DNA of 64,000 nt. Source: Streptomyces californicus. GTDB lineage: Bacteria > Actinomycetota > Actinomycetes > Streptomycetales > Streptomycetaceae. Each line of letters starts with the position of its first letter. The stretch's first letter is position 1. Shown here piece by piece: positions 25,895-34,471 of this stretch. Location of the stretch: assembly GCF_000717645.1 (NCBI RefSeq), contig NZ_JNZZ01000003.1, positions 186,001 through 250,000 on the forward strand, written 5' to 3'. The notes below the pieces were generated by a model. That model worked only from the letters and a program-made list of their open reading frames with translations, did not search any database and was not told where the DNA came from. The position numbers and the translations under genes are program-made.

Positions 25895-26458
25895 GTGATT
25901 GACGTGCGGCCAAGCCAGCAGATGCGAGACCTCGGAGTCGTCCAGCACGGCGCCAGCATCCTCGCCCAACCGGCCCGCGCCTTCGCCCTGCCCGCCGAGC
26001 GCGACGAGGCCGAGCGCATCACCGACGAGCTGTTCGCCGCCATGGAGCGGATCGGCCAGGTCCACCCCTTCGCCAAGGGCATGGGCATCGCCGCCCTGCA
26101 GATCGGCATCGGCCGGGCGGCGGCTGTCATCCAGCCGCCCGGCGACGGCCCCTCGGTCATCCTGCTCAACCCGAAGATCACCGACCGCTCCAGCGAGATG
26201 GACGAGCAGTACGAGGGCTGCCTCAGCTTCTTCGACGTCCGGCGCCTTGTCCCCCGGCCCCTGAAGATCACCGTCGAGACCACCTCCTTGGCCGGCGAGG
26301 CCGTGACGACCGTGTACGAACGCGGCCTGGCTCGTCTGAACCACCATGAGGTCGACCACCTCGACGGCCTGCTGTACAACGCCCGCATGAGGACCGGCGT
26401 CGAGCCTATCCCCGTAGAGGAGTACCGGCAGACGGGCCGAGCCTGGGCCTACGAGTAG
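25895..26458 (+). CDS. Accessory peptide deformylase
   Basis: 187 residues; removes the formyl group from nascent N-terminal fMet. All three motifs are intact: G62-MGIAALQ (motif 1), EGCLS with metal ligand Cys109 (motif 2) and HEVDH at 151-155 (motif 3). A GTG start follows AAGGGGAG. The gene sits in the accessory island, so it is almost certainly not the housekeeping copy. Spare deformylases can confer actinonin-type resistance or act on special substrates; inference only. The Nudix gene follows by 36 bases, probably the same transcript. Confidence 0.9.
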   Translation: MIDVRPSQQMRDLGVVQHGASILAQPARAFALPAERDEAERITDELFAAMERIGQVHPFAKGMGIAALQIGIGRAAAVIQPPGDGPSVILLNPKITDRSSEMDEQYEGCLSFFDVRRLVPRPLKITVETTSLAGEAVTTVYERGLARLNHHEVDHLDGLLYNARMRTGVEPIPVEEYRQTGRAWAYE

Positions 26459-26494
26459 GCCACTGCCATCAACCCGGCCCGCGAAGGGATCACC

Positions 26495-26995
26495 GTGGCT
26501 CAGCCGCCGACCGATGACCAGCCCAAGACGCCCAAGCCTGCCCTGGAATCCATGACCCTGATGGTCGCCACTGTCATCGCCCACGACAAGGCCACCAACC
26601 GCGTGGTCCTCCTCCAGCGCAGCGACCAGGCCAAATTCGCCAAGGGCATGTGGGACATCCCGGTCGGCAAGAGCGAACCCGGCGAGCCGATCACTGCGAC
26701 GGCCGTCCGTGAGCTGTACGAAGAGATCGGTCTGACCGTTGGGCTGGAAGCGTTCAAGGCCGCCCACATCATCCACGGCGCCTGGGGCGTGAAGGCCTCA
26801 AACGGTTTCTGCACGGTCGTGTTCGTCGCCCATGAGTGGTCCGGCGAGCCAGAGAACAGCGAACCGCGCGAGCACGCCCAAGTCCGCTGGGTCGACACCA
26901 AGGCCATCCCCAAGGAATTCGTGGAGACCACTGCCAGTGCTCTCCATCGCTACCTGGCCGGCGGGCCCCAAGTGTCCCTGGGTGGCTGGGAGTGA
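26495..26995 (+). CDS. Nudix hydrolase
   Basis: 166 residues. A perfect Nudix box GX5EX7REUXEEXGU at residues 58-80 (G58, E64, RELYEEIGL), preceded by VVLLQRSDQAKFAKGMWDIP. Hydrolyses a nucleoside diphosphate linked to an unknown moiety. GTG start with GAAGGG upstream. It sits in the island beside an integrase remnant; Pif, the immunity factor of the Streptomyces element pSAM2, is also a Nudix-motif protein, so a role in element exclusion is possible but unproven. Confidence 0.92.
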   Translation: MAQPPTDDQPKTPKPALESMTLMVATVIAHDKATNRVVLLQRSDQAKFAKGMWDIPVGKSEPGEPITATAVRELYEEIGLTVGLEAFKAAHIIHGAWGVKASNGFCTVVFVAHEWSGEPENSEPREHAQVRWVDTKAIPKEFVETTASALHRYLAGGPQVSLGGWE

Positions 26996-27233
26996 AGACC
27001 TGTCCGGACAGATCGCTGGGGGCTGGAGCTACTGCCTGAGCGGCCGAGCACAGCTGCACCCGATGGGTAACCGACGCCGCGATTCGGACATCTTCCCCGT
27101 CCCGCAACTCCATGCTGGCGTGATTGGCGCTTTCGTTGCGGTGATCAACCCCATACCGTGAGTCACGCTTTTCGCCTTGGCTGCGCTCGTGTGTCACGCC
27201 AAGGTGTGGTGGGGTAACGGGGAGGGATACAAC

Positions 27234-27755
27234 GTGGATCCGCTGGCGTTTCCGGTGCTTGCCGGAACGATGCTGACCGAAGCTGTCAGGTTCCTGTTTG
27301 ATCGCGCGAGTGCCGTGCTCGACAGGCGGGCCGGGCGTGTCCCGGTCGAAGAGCCGGAAAGCGTGGCAGGACGGCCGAGCGCCCTGCAGGTGCGAGCTGG
27401 AGAACTTACAGACGCGCGTGTCGAGCGCGTCAGCCAGGCCCAAGGCGCCCTTCGGGTCTATCTGTCCCGCCCAGATCTATTGCAGGGGGAGGACGAGGGG
27501 CTTCGTGACCTCCTCGGCCAGTTGCGTCGAGACCTCGAAGAGGTCTACGGATGCAGCCTCCCGTTCGGGGACGAGCAGCGCCCTCAGCCCGGCGCGGAAG
27601 TCTCTCAGCACGCAGACGAGATCTCGGGTCAGCAGGTCGGCATCCGTGCGCAGGGAATGACCGCCAAGGGCCGGGCCCGGGTTGTGCAGACCAGCGGGAC
27701 CATCACTGAGACGGGCGAGCAGGTCGGCATGCACTTCGACGGACCAATCGGCTAA
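27234..27755 (+). CDS. Island operon gene 1: small hypothetical protein
   Basis: 173 residues. No named domain recognised. The N-terminus is one helix, FPVLAGTMLTEAVRFLFDRA, followed by SAVLDRRAGR, an arrangement I have seen in small Streptomyces proteins encoded just before large NTPase-like proteins. The middle is helical (about 75-115). The C-terminus (about 125-173) is Gly/Thr/Val-rich with alternating pattern (QVGIRAQGMTAKGRARVVQT), likely short beta strands. The GTG at 27234 is preferred because GGAGGG lies 8 bases upstream. It heads a tight four-gene operon, 13 bases before gene 2. The 238 bases before it hold a CCTTGGC/GCCAAGG inverted repeat (27174-27204) and no gene. Confidence 0.7.
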   Translation: MDPLAFPVLAGTMLTEAVRFLFDRASAVLDRRAGRVPVEEPESVAGRPSALQVRAGELTDARVERVSQAQGALRVYLSRPDLLQGEDEGLRDLLGQLRRDLEEVYGCSLPFGDEQRPQPGAEVSQHADEISGQQVGIRAQGMTAKGRARVVQTSGTITETGEQVGMHFDGPIG

Positions 27756-27768
27756 GGCTGACGCATCC

Positions 27769-30624
27769 ATGAGCTTCGAGAACGACGACGCCCGGCACGG
27801 CGCACAAGAGCCCGATCCGTATGGGCGATTCGATGGGCAACCGCCATCGCCATCTGGAGCCGGAGATTCGCTCCCTCCCTCACCAAGCGATCCGACAGCA
27901 GATGCTGCGGATCATCACTGGCGTCCAGCGACGAACCCGCCGACCAGCGCAGAGCAACTCGTGGCCTCCGGTGACGGTGCCTCGGCCCTCGAAAAGCCCC
28001 AGCCGCCCTCCGATGACGCTATCGCGTCAGTCCAGGACGGGGCAGCCCTTGCGTCTGAGGGAACGCACACAGTCTCGCGTACGGATGGCTTCGCGCCGCA
28101 TGAGGGCCCAGCGAAGGAGGCGGAGACGCCACCAGGGACGTCCTCCCCGAGCGGTGAGACAGAGACAGCCGAGGGCTCGGAGATACAGCACCGAGTCTTG
28201 TACGAAGGGCACCGCGCCAACCACGACGAAAGGCGTGATGGAGCAGCGGCGGGCGGGGGATCGGGCTACACGCCTTCGGTAGACGACGCCCAATCACAAG
28301 ACACGCCGGCCGTTGTCAACGGTGCTGCTCCTCGTGACACGCCCTCTGCCACGAGCACGCCGCCGCAGGACCCCCCGGGCTCCGCGTCTCAGCGACATAC
28401 GCCGGATCCAGCCACGGTAGAAGCCTTCCACCAGGCGGCACTCCTTCAGCGCGCTGTGGTCAACAACGGCGAGATGATCGCCGTGAAAAATGTATTCGAG
28501 CAGACGCTCGACACTCACGCACCGATCTCTGCTGGGTACCTCGACGTCGTCAGCGAAGTGTACGCCGAACTGTATGTGAAGCAGGACGGCGACTACTTCG
28601 CAAAGACCGAGCGCAGCACCTTCACCGATGCCTACTCTCTGCTCGAAACAGATGGGTCCGTTCTGGTAATCAGTCGGCCCCCCGGAACGAGTCGCAACAT
28701 CACTGCATACGCCCTCATGGCCCGCCTCATGGAGAGCGGCCTCATCAAGGAGGTCTGGCCGCTCTCGTTCGGAAGCGCTTCGGTCTTTCCAGTCAAGCGT
28801 CTCCCACGCGAGCACCACCGTGGCTACGTACTCGAACTTCCCCCCGATGAGGATGGTTTCGAGGTCCACGACTCGTTCGGCGCGAATCTAGAAAAGGTCT
28901 GGGAGTACCTCAGTCCGCGCCATAGTCGTCTCATCGTGATCACTACTCCCGAGCAGTGGCGACGCATTGGTCGCGGCGCTCCGGAGGGTGCAGACCCTAA
29001 CCTCGGTACGGCACGGCCGGCCGATGTCGCGGAGCGATGGCTGCGGGCTGAAGAGCCAGACTTTCCAGTGACCTCCTGGCTCAGGCATCGGAAGATGAAA
29101 GCCCTCCTGGATGGGCAGAGTCCGACCGAGGTTCTGCGCATTGTGGAACTCATGCGGGAGGCTCGGCGGACCGCCTTGCGTACCATCGCTGAAGCCTCCG
29201 TTGGCCTGGATGCATTGCAGCTTCGTCGCGCGGAAGCGGTGGCGGATACCGATGCGGCCATTGACGAGCAAGTCAACGAGGTGGCGGCCGCCCGCGACAA
29301 CTGGGAGGACGACCTCCACGACTGGCATGAGAAGTCGGAAAGAACCAGTTTCCAGCGCAACTTCCTGGTAACCGCAGCCGTATTACGCGGGGCGCCTGTC
29401 GGTCACATTTACGCCAAAGCTGCCGACCTCACTAAATCTCTTGAAGGGGACAACATCGAGGTCACAGGACAGAAAGCACCAGGCGTAATCGCCATGACCC
29501 GGGCCATCCATGCGGAGCGCACAAAGGAAGGCGTACTCAGCTTCCGGCGTCCGCACTGGGACGACGCCGCTCTGGAATACTTCTGGACTGACCGACCGCT
29601 CGCGCGCGTACCGTTCCTGCAGTGGCTGGCGCACGCCCCCCTGGATGAACCGAAGCTGGCCATGGAAAGTGTCGACCTAGATTATAGGCGAGCCCTAGCC
29701 GAGAGAATTGGAGATTTCGCCGTCCGCTGGGCAGTTCGCCACCGCCGGCAGGAGCCGCTGGAGGAGATTGTCACAACATGGCACAAGAATCCCAAAAAGG
29801 GACTGTGGCCTATGGCCACAACCCTCCTAGATGACGCGGCCGTTCACCCAGCCAGCGCGCCGTACGTCCACACGATGTTGCTGGCCTGGTCGAGCCGCAA
29901 GACAGAGGCCGCTCTACCCTTGGCAGTCGTATCTGTCTGCGCTGGAAAGTTCGGCCGGGCCCACACCGGAAAGGCGCTGCGGCGCCTTCGACATGCCGCC
30001 GAGTCGGAACATGCCGAAGTGGCCGAGGCATTGCAGGACGCCGTGCGCACCCTCTGGGCAGATGCTTCCGTACGGCCATTGCTGTTCAAGGACATCGTCG
30101 ACTGGTGTGGAAACGACAAGATCAAGGACACCGTCGGCCGCCAGACATTCGCCGCATTAGCGACAGCCACAGGGCCAAGCAACCTCGACATTCCACTCAT
30201 CCTCGACAATGCTAGCCACGGAGACGACGAGGAATTCCACCCATCGCCAGAGGATCTGGTTAAGGGCTGGCGAACCCTGTTGAGGGAAGGCCCTGGGCCG
30301 ACCGGGACTAGGCAGGTAGACAAGGCGGTATTCCTTTGGCTGGACGCCGGCTTGCGGCACCTCCCTTTGAAAGACCTCATCCTGCATTCCCTGCGGAAGG
30401 CCGTTGACATACGAGGCACAGAGGAAGGGCGAGTCCTGCGAGAGACGCTTCGCGCCTGCGCACACGGCTGGGTGCAAGGCAAGGACCGCCCCTTCTCCAA
30501 GGAAAGGGAGGCAGTCCGGCAGGAGCTGAGCGCTCTCCTCGACGAAGACCTGCACGCCGCGGTGCAGGAGCAAGAGCAGAAGGAGGCCACCGGGGCCAGC
30601 ACCAGGGGGACCGACACCGCGTGA
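27769..30624 (+). CDS. Island operon gene 2: large protein with degenerate P-loop
   Basis: 951 residues. Residues 1-225 are disordered, rich in Pro, Ser, Asp, Glu and Gly. From about 230 a folded region has VLVISRPPGTSRNITAYALM: residues 303-310 (RPPGTSRN) align with a Walker A (GPPGTGKT), but the first Gly, the middle Gly and the Lys/Thr are replaced. A strand with acidic end follows, RGYVLELPPDEDG (about 350), then RLIVITTPEQW, as in STAND-like NTPases. The remainder (about 400-951) is all-helical, HEAT-like in places. No enzymatic effector domain or membrane helix is seen. The ATG at 27769 has a weak ribosome site. Base composition is less G+C-rich than the core genes. Function unknown; conflict-system scaffold is my inference. 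Confidence 0.7.
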   Translation: MSFENDDARHGAQEPDPYGRFDGQPPSPSGAGDSLPPSPSDPTADAADHHWRPATNPPTSAEQLVASGDGASALEKPQPPSDDAIASVQDGAALASEGTHTVSRTDGFAPHEGPAKEAETPPGTSSPSGETETAEGSEIQHRVLYEGHRANHDERRDGAAAGGGSGYTPSVDDAQSQDTPAVVNGAAPRDTPSATSTPPQDPPGSASQRHTPDPATVEAFHQAALLQRAVVNNGEMIAVKNVFEQTLDTHAPISAGYLDVVSEVYAELYVKQDGDYFAKTERSTFTDAYSLLETDGSVLVISRPPGTSRNITAYALMARLMESGLIKEVWPLSFGSASVFPVKRLPREHHRGYVLELPPDEDGFEVHDSFGANLEKVWEYLSPRHSRLIVITTPEQWRRIGRGAPEGADPNLGTARPADVAERWLRAEEPDFPVTSWLRHRKMKALLDGQSPTEVLRIVELMREARRTALRTIAEASVGLDALQLRRAEAVADTDAAIDEQVNEVAAARDNWEDDLHDWHEKSERTSFQRNFLVTAAVLRGAPVGHIYAKAADLTKSLEGDNIEVTGQKAPGVIAMTRAIHAERTKEGVLSFRRPHWDDAALEYFWTDRPLARVPFLQWLAHAPLDEPKLAMESVDLDYRRALAERIGDFAVRWAVRHRRQEPLEEIVTTWHKNPKKGLWPMATTLLDDAAVHPASAPYVHTMLLAWSSRKTEAALPLAVVSVCAGKFGRAHTGKALRRLRHAAESEHAEVAEALQDAVRTLWADASVRPLLFKDIVDWCGNDKIKDTVGRQTFAALATATGPSNLDIPLILDNASHGDDEEFHPSPEDLVKGWRTLLREGPGPTGTRQVDKAVFLWLDAGLRHLPLKDLILHSLRKAVDIRGTEEGRVLRETLRACAHGWVQGKDRPFSKEREAVRQELSALLDEDLHAAVQEQEQKEATGASTRGTDTA

Positions 30625-31481
30625 GGCGCTTCATTCCCTGGCCACGACGAAGCACGCCCGCAGAAGAACCGCCAGCCCCACCTCCCACTTGGACTTATAC
30701 GTTCGTCGACCGGCTCGCCAGCAGTGAGCCGACGCTGCGGTTCACCGCGCAAGTTCATGTGACATGGAGGGCGGGACAAGGCGGTGGCACCGGTAGCCCA
30801 GATGACGCAGCCCGTCTCGTCCGGGAGATTGTGGACGACGCCGCAGCGTCATGCGATGTCCTGCGGCGCGACGCTGCCGAGCACGACATCAACGCTGCCT
30901 TGCGGGCGCAACTGCCGCTGAGTGGAGTCGGGGTCGAAGTTCTTCATTGTTATGTCCGCCTCACGATCGATGACTCTACTCAGAAGGCAGCCCTCCTGGC
31001 GGAGCGAATGCGCCAGGGCTACGCCCTCGAAGAGGCTCGTCGGCGACGAGAGCAGGAGCGAGAAGATGCCCAACGACGCGTCGAGCACTCTCGTGAGGAG
31101 GACCAGCTCCGCCGCGAGTACGAGCTGGACGCGTTAGCCCGCAGGCAAGCGCGAGCGCGCGCGGAATTCCTCCGCACGGAGATCCTTGCCGACCCTGCTT
31201 CAGCTCGTCTGTACACGCTGCTGGAACGCAACACGGAGCACTGGCCGCGACTGGGTGCGCCTCCTGCCGGGACGAGTCTTCCGGACTTGGTGCGCGAAGT
31301 TCAGCAGTGGCAACCGCAGGCACGGTGGGTGGTGGTAGCCCAACTGCTCCATGACTTCGTGGCTGGGCTCTCGGAGGAAGGTCGCAAGGAGTTGCTGACC
31401 ATCCTGGCGAAGACCGTCAAAGTGCACGGCGATGAAAAAACAGCCCAAGCCCTGATCAATGCCGCAGGGAAGCAGGAATGA
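30621..31481 (+). CDS. Island operon gene 3: SPFH-like / coiled-coil protein
   Basis: 286 residues, starting by GTGA overlap with gene 2. Basic, Pro-rich N-terminus (RRFIPWPRRSTPAEEPPAPP); a beta-alpha region (about 24-125: TLRFTAQVHVTWRAG, then LVREIVDDAAASCDVL and GVGVEVLHCYVRLTID) that resembles a prohibitin/SPFH domain in order; a long charged coiled coil (about 128-190, EEARRRREQEREDAQRRVEH); and a helical C-terminus. No membrane helix. SPFH resemblance is by eye and should be treated as weak. Stable pairing with gene 2 is implied by coupling. Confidence 0.65.
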   Translation: MRRFIPWPRRSTPAEEPPAPPPTWTYTFVDRLASSEPTLRFTAQVHVTWRAGQGGGTGSPDDAARLVREIVDDAAASCDVLRRDAAEHDINAALRAQLPLSGVGVEVLHCYVRLTIDDSTQKAALLAERMRQGYALEEARRRREQEREDAQRRVEHSREEDQLRREYELDALARRQARARAEFLRTEILADPASARLYTLLERNTEHWPRLGAPPAGTSLPDLVREVQQWQPQARWVVVAQLLHDFVAGLSEEGRKELLTILAKTVKVHGDEKTAQALINAAGKQE

Positions 31482-31696
31482 GATTGATCCTGTGGCGATG
31501 CGTCCTGGACCCGGCCACAAGTCTTCTGGCTCGCCGCATCCGCGCTCAGTTCCACGGCCGCTTGTCGTACGACGCTGCCTGGCGGCTCGCCCGTGTTAGC
31601 CGTTCCCCCGACGAGATGGTCTACCGACTCCACGGCCGCAGACTTGAAGCAGAGCCGTGGGCCAGCCCGGATGGGTTATCAGCCGATGGACCCTAA
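31478..31696 (+). CDS. Island operon gene 4: small basic protein
   Basis: 72 residues, beginning by ATGA overlap with gene 3 and therefore likely translated. Sequence MRLILWRCVLDPATSLLARR ... is basic with a helical middle (DAAWRLARVSRSPDEMVYRL). No known domain. It ends the operon. The following 257 bases, to the PAP2 gene, hold no gene or clear terminator and must contain the right edge of the island. Confidence 0.55.
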   Translation: MRLILWRCVLDPATSLLARRIRAQFHGRLSYDAAWRLARVSRSPDEMVYRLHGRRLEAEPWASPDGLSADGP

Positions 31697-31953
31697 CAGC
31701 TTCGGTGCCATGCGCCATCCGGCTCGGCGCATGGCACCCCCTTGCTGCAGGCCGGCCACTCCTCAAGCCGTGACAACCAGGACGCCACGGCGGTGCGGCA
31801 GCGCCGTTCGCCTTCCTTCAACCTGATCGGCTACACCATCACACCGAGGGCCCCTCCCAGGTGTTGCAGCAGGGCAGTCCGCACACAGTCCGCAGGACAC
31901 CCGATCAGGACCGTCGTACCCCATCATCGGGCGTTTCATGGGCGGACCGGCGG

Positions 31954-32853
31954 TCAGGCCGGTGCGTGGTGTGCCGGGCGCCCGACCGCGGCGTGCCAGA
32001 CCAGGGCCGCACAGACGAAGGCCGTCGCCGCGGAGACCAGGGAGCCGGTGAGGGTGTCGTTCCGTGCGGCGGAGGCGAGGGCGACGGCCGATGCCAGCGT
32101 CAGGGTGATGGCGGGCAGCGCCCGGGGACTCCGCGTGGCGTCCGGCGCGGGGGCCGGCGACAGCCAGGTCGCGAGGCTGTAGCAGGCGCAGGCCAGCAGT
32201 GCGGCCCCCAGCACCTCGCTGGGCCGGTGGCCGCCCATGGTCGCGCTGTACGCGGCGATGCAGGCGAGCCACAGCACACCGGCCGTGACGGCGTAGGGGC
32301 GGACGCGGGGCGACGCCACGAGGACGGCGGCGAGGGTCAGTGCGGCGGGGATGGCCGTGTGCCCGCTGGGAAAGCCCTGATCAAGGAGGTTCTCGGGTGC
32401 GCCCACCAGATCGGGGCGGGGCAGCGTCGAGTTGAGCACGACCTTGCCCCCGGTGGTCAGGATGACGACCCCGAGCGCCGCGCACCCCTGCCACCAGCAC
32501 CGCCGCACCAGCGTGATGACCACGATGACGGCCAGGCCCACCATCAGAGTGGGCTTGGCGCTCAACTCCATCGGCGGCAGGGGCGTCGAGCCGTAGGCCG
32601 CTCCTGAGAGCGGGTAGATCCATGCCTCTTCGCGGTTGTCCGTACCGAGATCGAACAGGGCGTTCTCGACTCGTTGCCCCCATGGGGTGCAGATGGCGAG
32701 CAGGTAGACCGCCAGGAACCCCAGGCTGTACAGCAGAGTCGGCATCCACGGCCGCCTCGTTCGCGACGGGCCCGACGTGTCGGGGTCTGCGGGGGTCTGC
32801 CCTGAGGCCCCCGGACGGTGCGTGGGCAGGGACGGGGCATCGTGCTGGGTCAT
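31954..32853 (-). CDS. PAP2-family membrane phosphatase
   Basis: 299 residues, integral membrane, about six helices after a 40-residue Pro/Ser-rich cytoplasmic tail. The three lipid-phosphatase motifs are KVVLNSTLPRP (motif 1), GFPSGHTA (motif 2) and ATMGGHRPSEVLGAAL (motif 3; Ser-Arg is altered to Thr-Met while the catalytic His is kept). It probably dephosphorylates a lipid or isoprenoid phosphate. The ATG at 32853 lacks a strong ribosome site. It lies downstream of the padR/membrane pair on the same strand. Confidence 0.88.
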   Translation of the reverse strand: MTQHDAPSLPTHRPGASGQTPADPDTSGPSRTRRPWMPTLLYSLGFLAVYLLAICTPWGQRVENALFDLGTDNREEAWIYPLSGAAYGSTPLPPMELSAKPTLMVGLAVIVVITLVRRCWWQGCAALGVVILTTGGKVVLNSTLPRPDLVGAPENLLDQGFPSGHTAIPAALTLAAVLVASPRVRPYAVTAGVLWLACIAAYSATMGGHRPSEVLGAALLACACYSLATWLSPAPAPDATRSPRALPAITLTLASAVALASAARNDTLTGSLVSAATAFVCAALVWHAAVGRPAHHAPA

Positions 32854-32957
32854 CGCTCTGTTTCTTCTGTCGTTCTTCTGTCGGGGGTGGTTCGGCCACG
32901 CGCGTCCGGTGGCGCGACGCGGGCCGCCGGGATCGGGCGGCCCGGCGGGGGCCGCGC

Positions 32958-33914
32958 CTATTCGGCGAGTGCCCGCCCCTGTCGGCGCTGGGCGGTCACC
33001 GCCAGGGCGGGGAGAGGGGCGATCAGCAGGAGGAGGACGACCAACTCCGGGAAGGACCGCATGAAGCTTTCCGGCTGGACGACGATCGCCTGCGTGCGGA
33101 CGACCGCGACCACCGCGACGGGGATCAGCCATCGGTGGTCGCCGGTGGCCGCCGTCGCGACCCACGCGCCGAGCAGCGCGGTGGCTTCGAGGACGAACAG
33201 GCCGCGCTGGAAAGCCGGACTGACGGAGATGATGTGCAGGCTCCCGGCCATGAACATGGCCAGCACAACGGGAGCCAGCCAGCCGTAGGAGCGGCGTCGC
33301 AGCCGGCTGGAACGGCTGAGGGCCAGCACGGCGCACGCGGCGCACAGTGTCCCCGAGAGCACCAGGTCACGGGCCGTGATCGGGGCCCCCAGCCCGTAGT
33401 AGCTCAGACCCGCCTTGCCCTCGTCGCCGAAGAGGATGCGGCCGTGGGACGTGGCGCCGGCCCAGATCATGGCCGCCGCGGCCGGCAGCGCGATCCACGG
33501 TCTGCCGCGCAGCAGAGCGATCAGGCAGGCAAGCGGGAGCAGCCCGTAGGGCAGCAGCCGCGTCTGGGTGGGGCCTTCGGCCCACGGGTACCAGCCGGAG
33601 AAGCGGAAGGCGATGGCGTGCTGTCCGGGGTCGATGCGCAGCGCCCAGTGCCAGACGTCCTGCAGATACGGAACCAGCGCCAGGGCGGCGAGGGCCAGGG
33701 CGGCCAGGTGGATGCCGTCCAGCCACCACGGCCGGCCCGTGTCGTCGGCGACAGCACGGGCACGGGCCTGCACCCCGGCACGCACCAGGGCCGCGGCCTC
33801 CCGCGGCGGGGGCCAGGAGCGGCCGGGATACGCCTCGGCCAGGCAGGCCAGCAACTCGTCTCCCTGCCGGGAACGGTAGGGCTCGGGGTAGGCCGCGAGC
33901 AGCAAACGGTTCAT
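32958..33914 (-). CDS. Polytopic membrane protein controlled with PadR
   Basis: 318 residues. A cytoplasmic N-terminus MNRLLLAAYPEPYRSRQGDE (the PadR-associated 'YP..yR..GDELL' start is common in such partners) is followed by about eight membrane helices. No transporter motif is recognised. The start overlaps the padR stop by ATGA. Proteins of this shape next to PadR genes are usually called 'integral membrane protein' with no known function. Confidence 0.75.
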   Translation of the reverse strand: MNRLLLAAYPEPYRSRQGDELLACLAEAYPGRSWPPPREAAALVRAGVQARARAVADDTGRPWWLDGIHLAALALAALALVPYLQDVWHWALRIDPGQHAIAFRFSGWYPWAEGPTQTRLLPYGLLPLACLIALLRGRPWIALPAAAAMIWAGATSHGRILFGDEGKAGLSYYGLGAPITARDLVLSGTLCAACAVLALSRSSRLRRRSYGWLAPVVLAMFMAGSLHIISVSPAFQRGLFVLEATALLGAWVATAATGDHRWLIPVAVVAVVRTQAIVVQPESFMRSFPELVVLLLLIAPLPALAVTAQRRQGRALAE

Positions 33915-34252
33915 GCCGGGGCCGCTCCGGCGTTCCGGGAGTGTGCGGTGACGACGGCCGCCGCCTGCTGCATCCGCAGCGCCTCCCGACTCAGCGCCGC
34001 GGCGCCGTCCTCGGTGAGCCGGTAGTAGCGCCGCGCCCGTCCGTCCACGATCTCCTCGTGACCGGCCTCCGTCAGACCGGCCCGCTCCAGCCGTTCCAGC
34101 GCGCCGTAGAGAGTGCCGACGGCGATCCGGAGCCGCCCGTCGGTGGCCTGCTCGGCGGCCTTGATGATGCCGTAGCCGTGCAACGGCCCGTCCATGAGGG
34201 CGGCGAGGATGAAGTACTGCGGTTCCGTCAAGGACGAGTTCCGACGTGTCAT
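33911..34252 (-). CDS. PadR-family transcriptional regulator
   Basis: 113 residues, compact PadR: LTEPQYFILAALMDGPLHGY, GIIKAAEQATDGRLRIAVGT, LYGALERLERAGL and the wing ARRYYRLTEDGAAAL. No C-terminal extension beyond a short helix, unlike the PadR at 11501. It forms an operon with the membrane protein that follows. A palindrome 9-32 bases before the start is the probable operator. Confidence 0.92.
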   Translation of the reverse strand: MTRRNSSLTEPQYFILAALMDGPLHGYGIIKAAEQATDGRLRIAVGTLYGALERLERAGLTEAGHEEIVDGRARRYYRLTEDGAAALSREALRMQQAAAVVTAHSRNAGAAPA

Positions 34253-34261
34253 ACAGCGAGC

Positions 34262-34284
34262 ATATATCGATCTCCGATACATAT
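34262..34284 (-). promoter_or_regulatory. Palindromic candidate PadR operator
   Basis: ATATATCG, 5 bases, CGATACATAT: an imperfect palindrome in an A+T-rich patch directly before the padR start, close in sequence to the repeats before the other padR operon. Confidence 0.55.
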
Positions 34285-34420
34285 TCGCCGACCCAGGACA
34301 TCCACCGGCACCCACCGACGACGACCGCACGCCCGCCTGAGCGGCACCTTCTCCCGGAAGCGCGAACCGGGGCCGCCCGCGCACCCCTGGTGCCGACCCC
34401 GGCGATGCGCTACTCTCGGA

Positions 34421-34439
34421 ACGAGACGAGCCGTCTCGT
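34421..34439. promoter_or_regulatory. Perfect 19-bp palindrome, TetR-type operator candidate
   Basis: ACGAGACG, AGC, CGTCTCGT, located 33 bases before the chosen start of the alpha/beta hydrolase. GAGACG/CGTCTC arms are typical of TetR-family operators, but no TetR gene is near, so the regulator would be encoded elsewhere. Confidence 0.6.
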
Positions 34440-34471
34440 CTCGTATTTTCTCTGAATCTGTGAGGTCTTCC

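Noticed and set aside
25001..25900. tRNA gene as integration site of the island
   Set aside because: I looked for a cloverleaf with TTCRANY loop between sodN and the deformylase gene and found none.
31697..31953. Further island gene or attachment repeat at the right edge
   Set aside because: Short frames here have no start signal or similarity, and I found no direct repeat matching the sodN-side junction.
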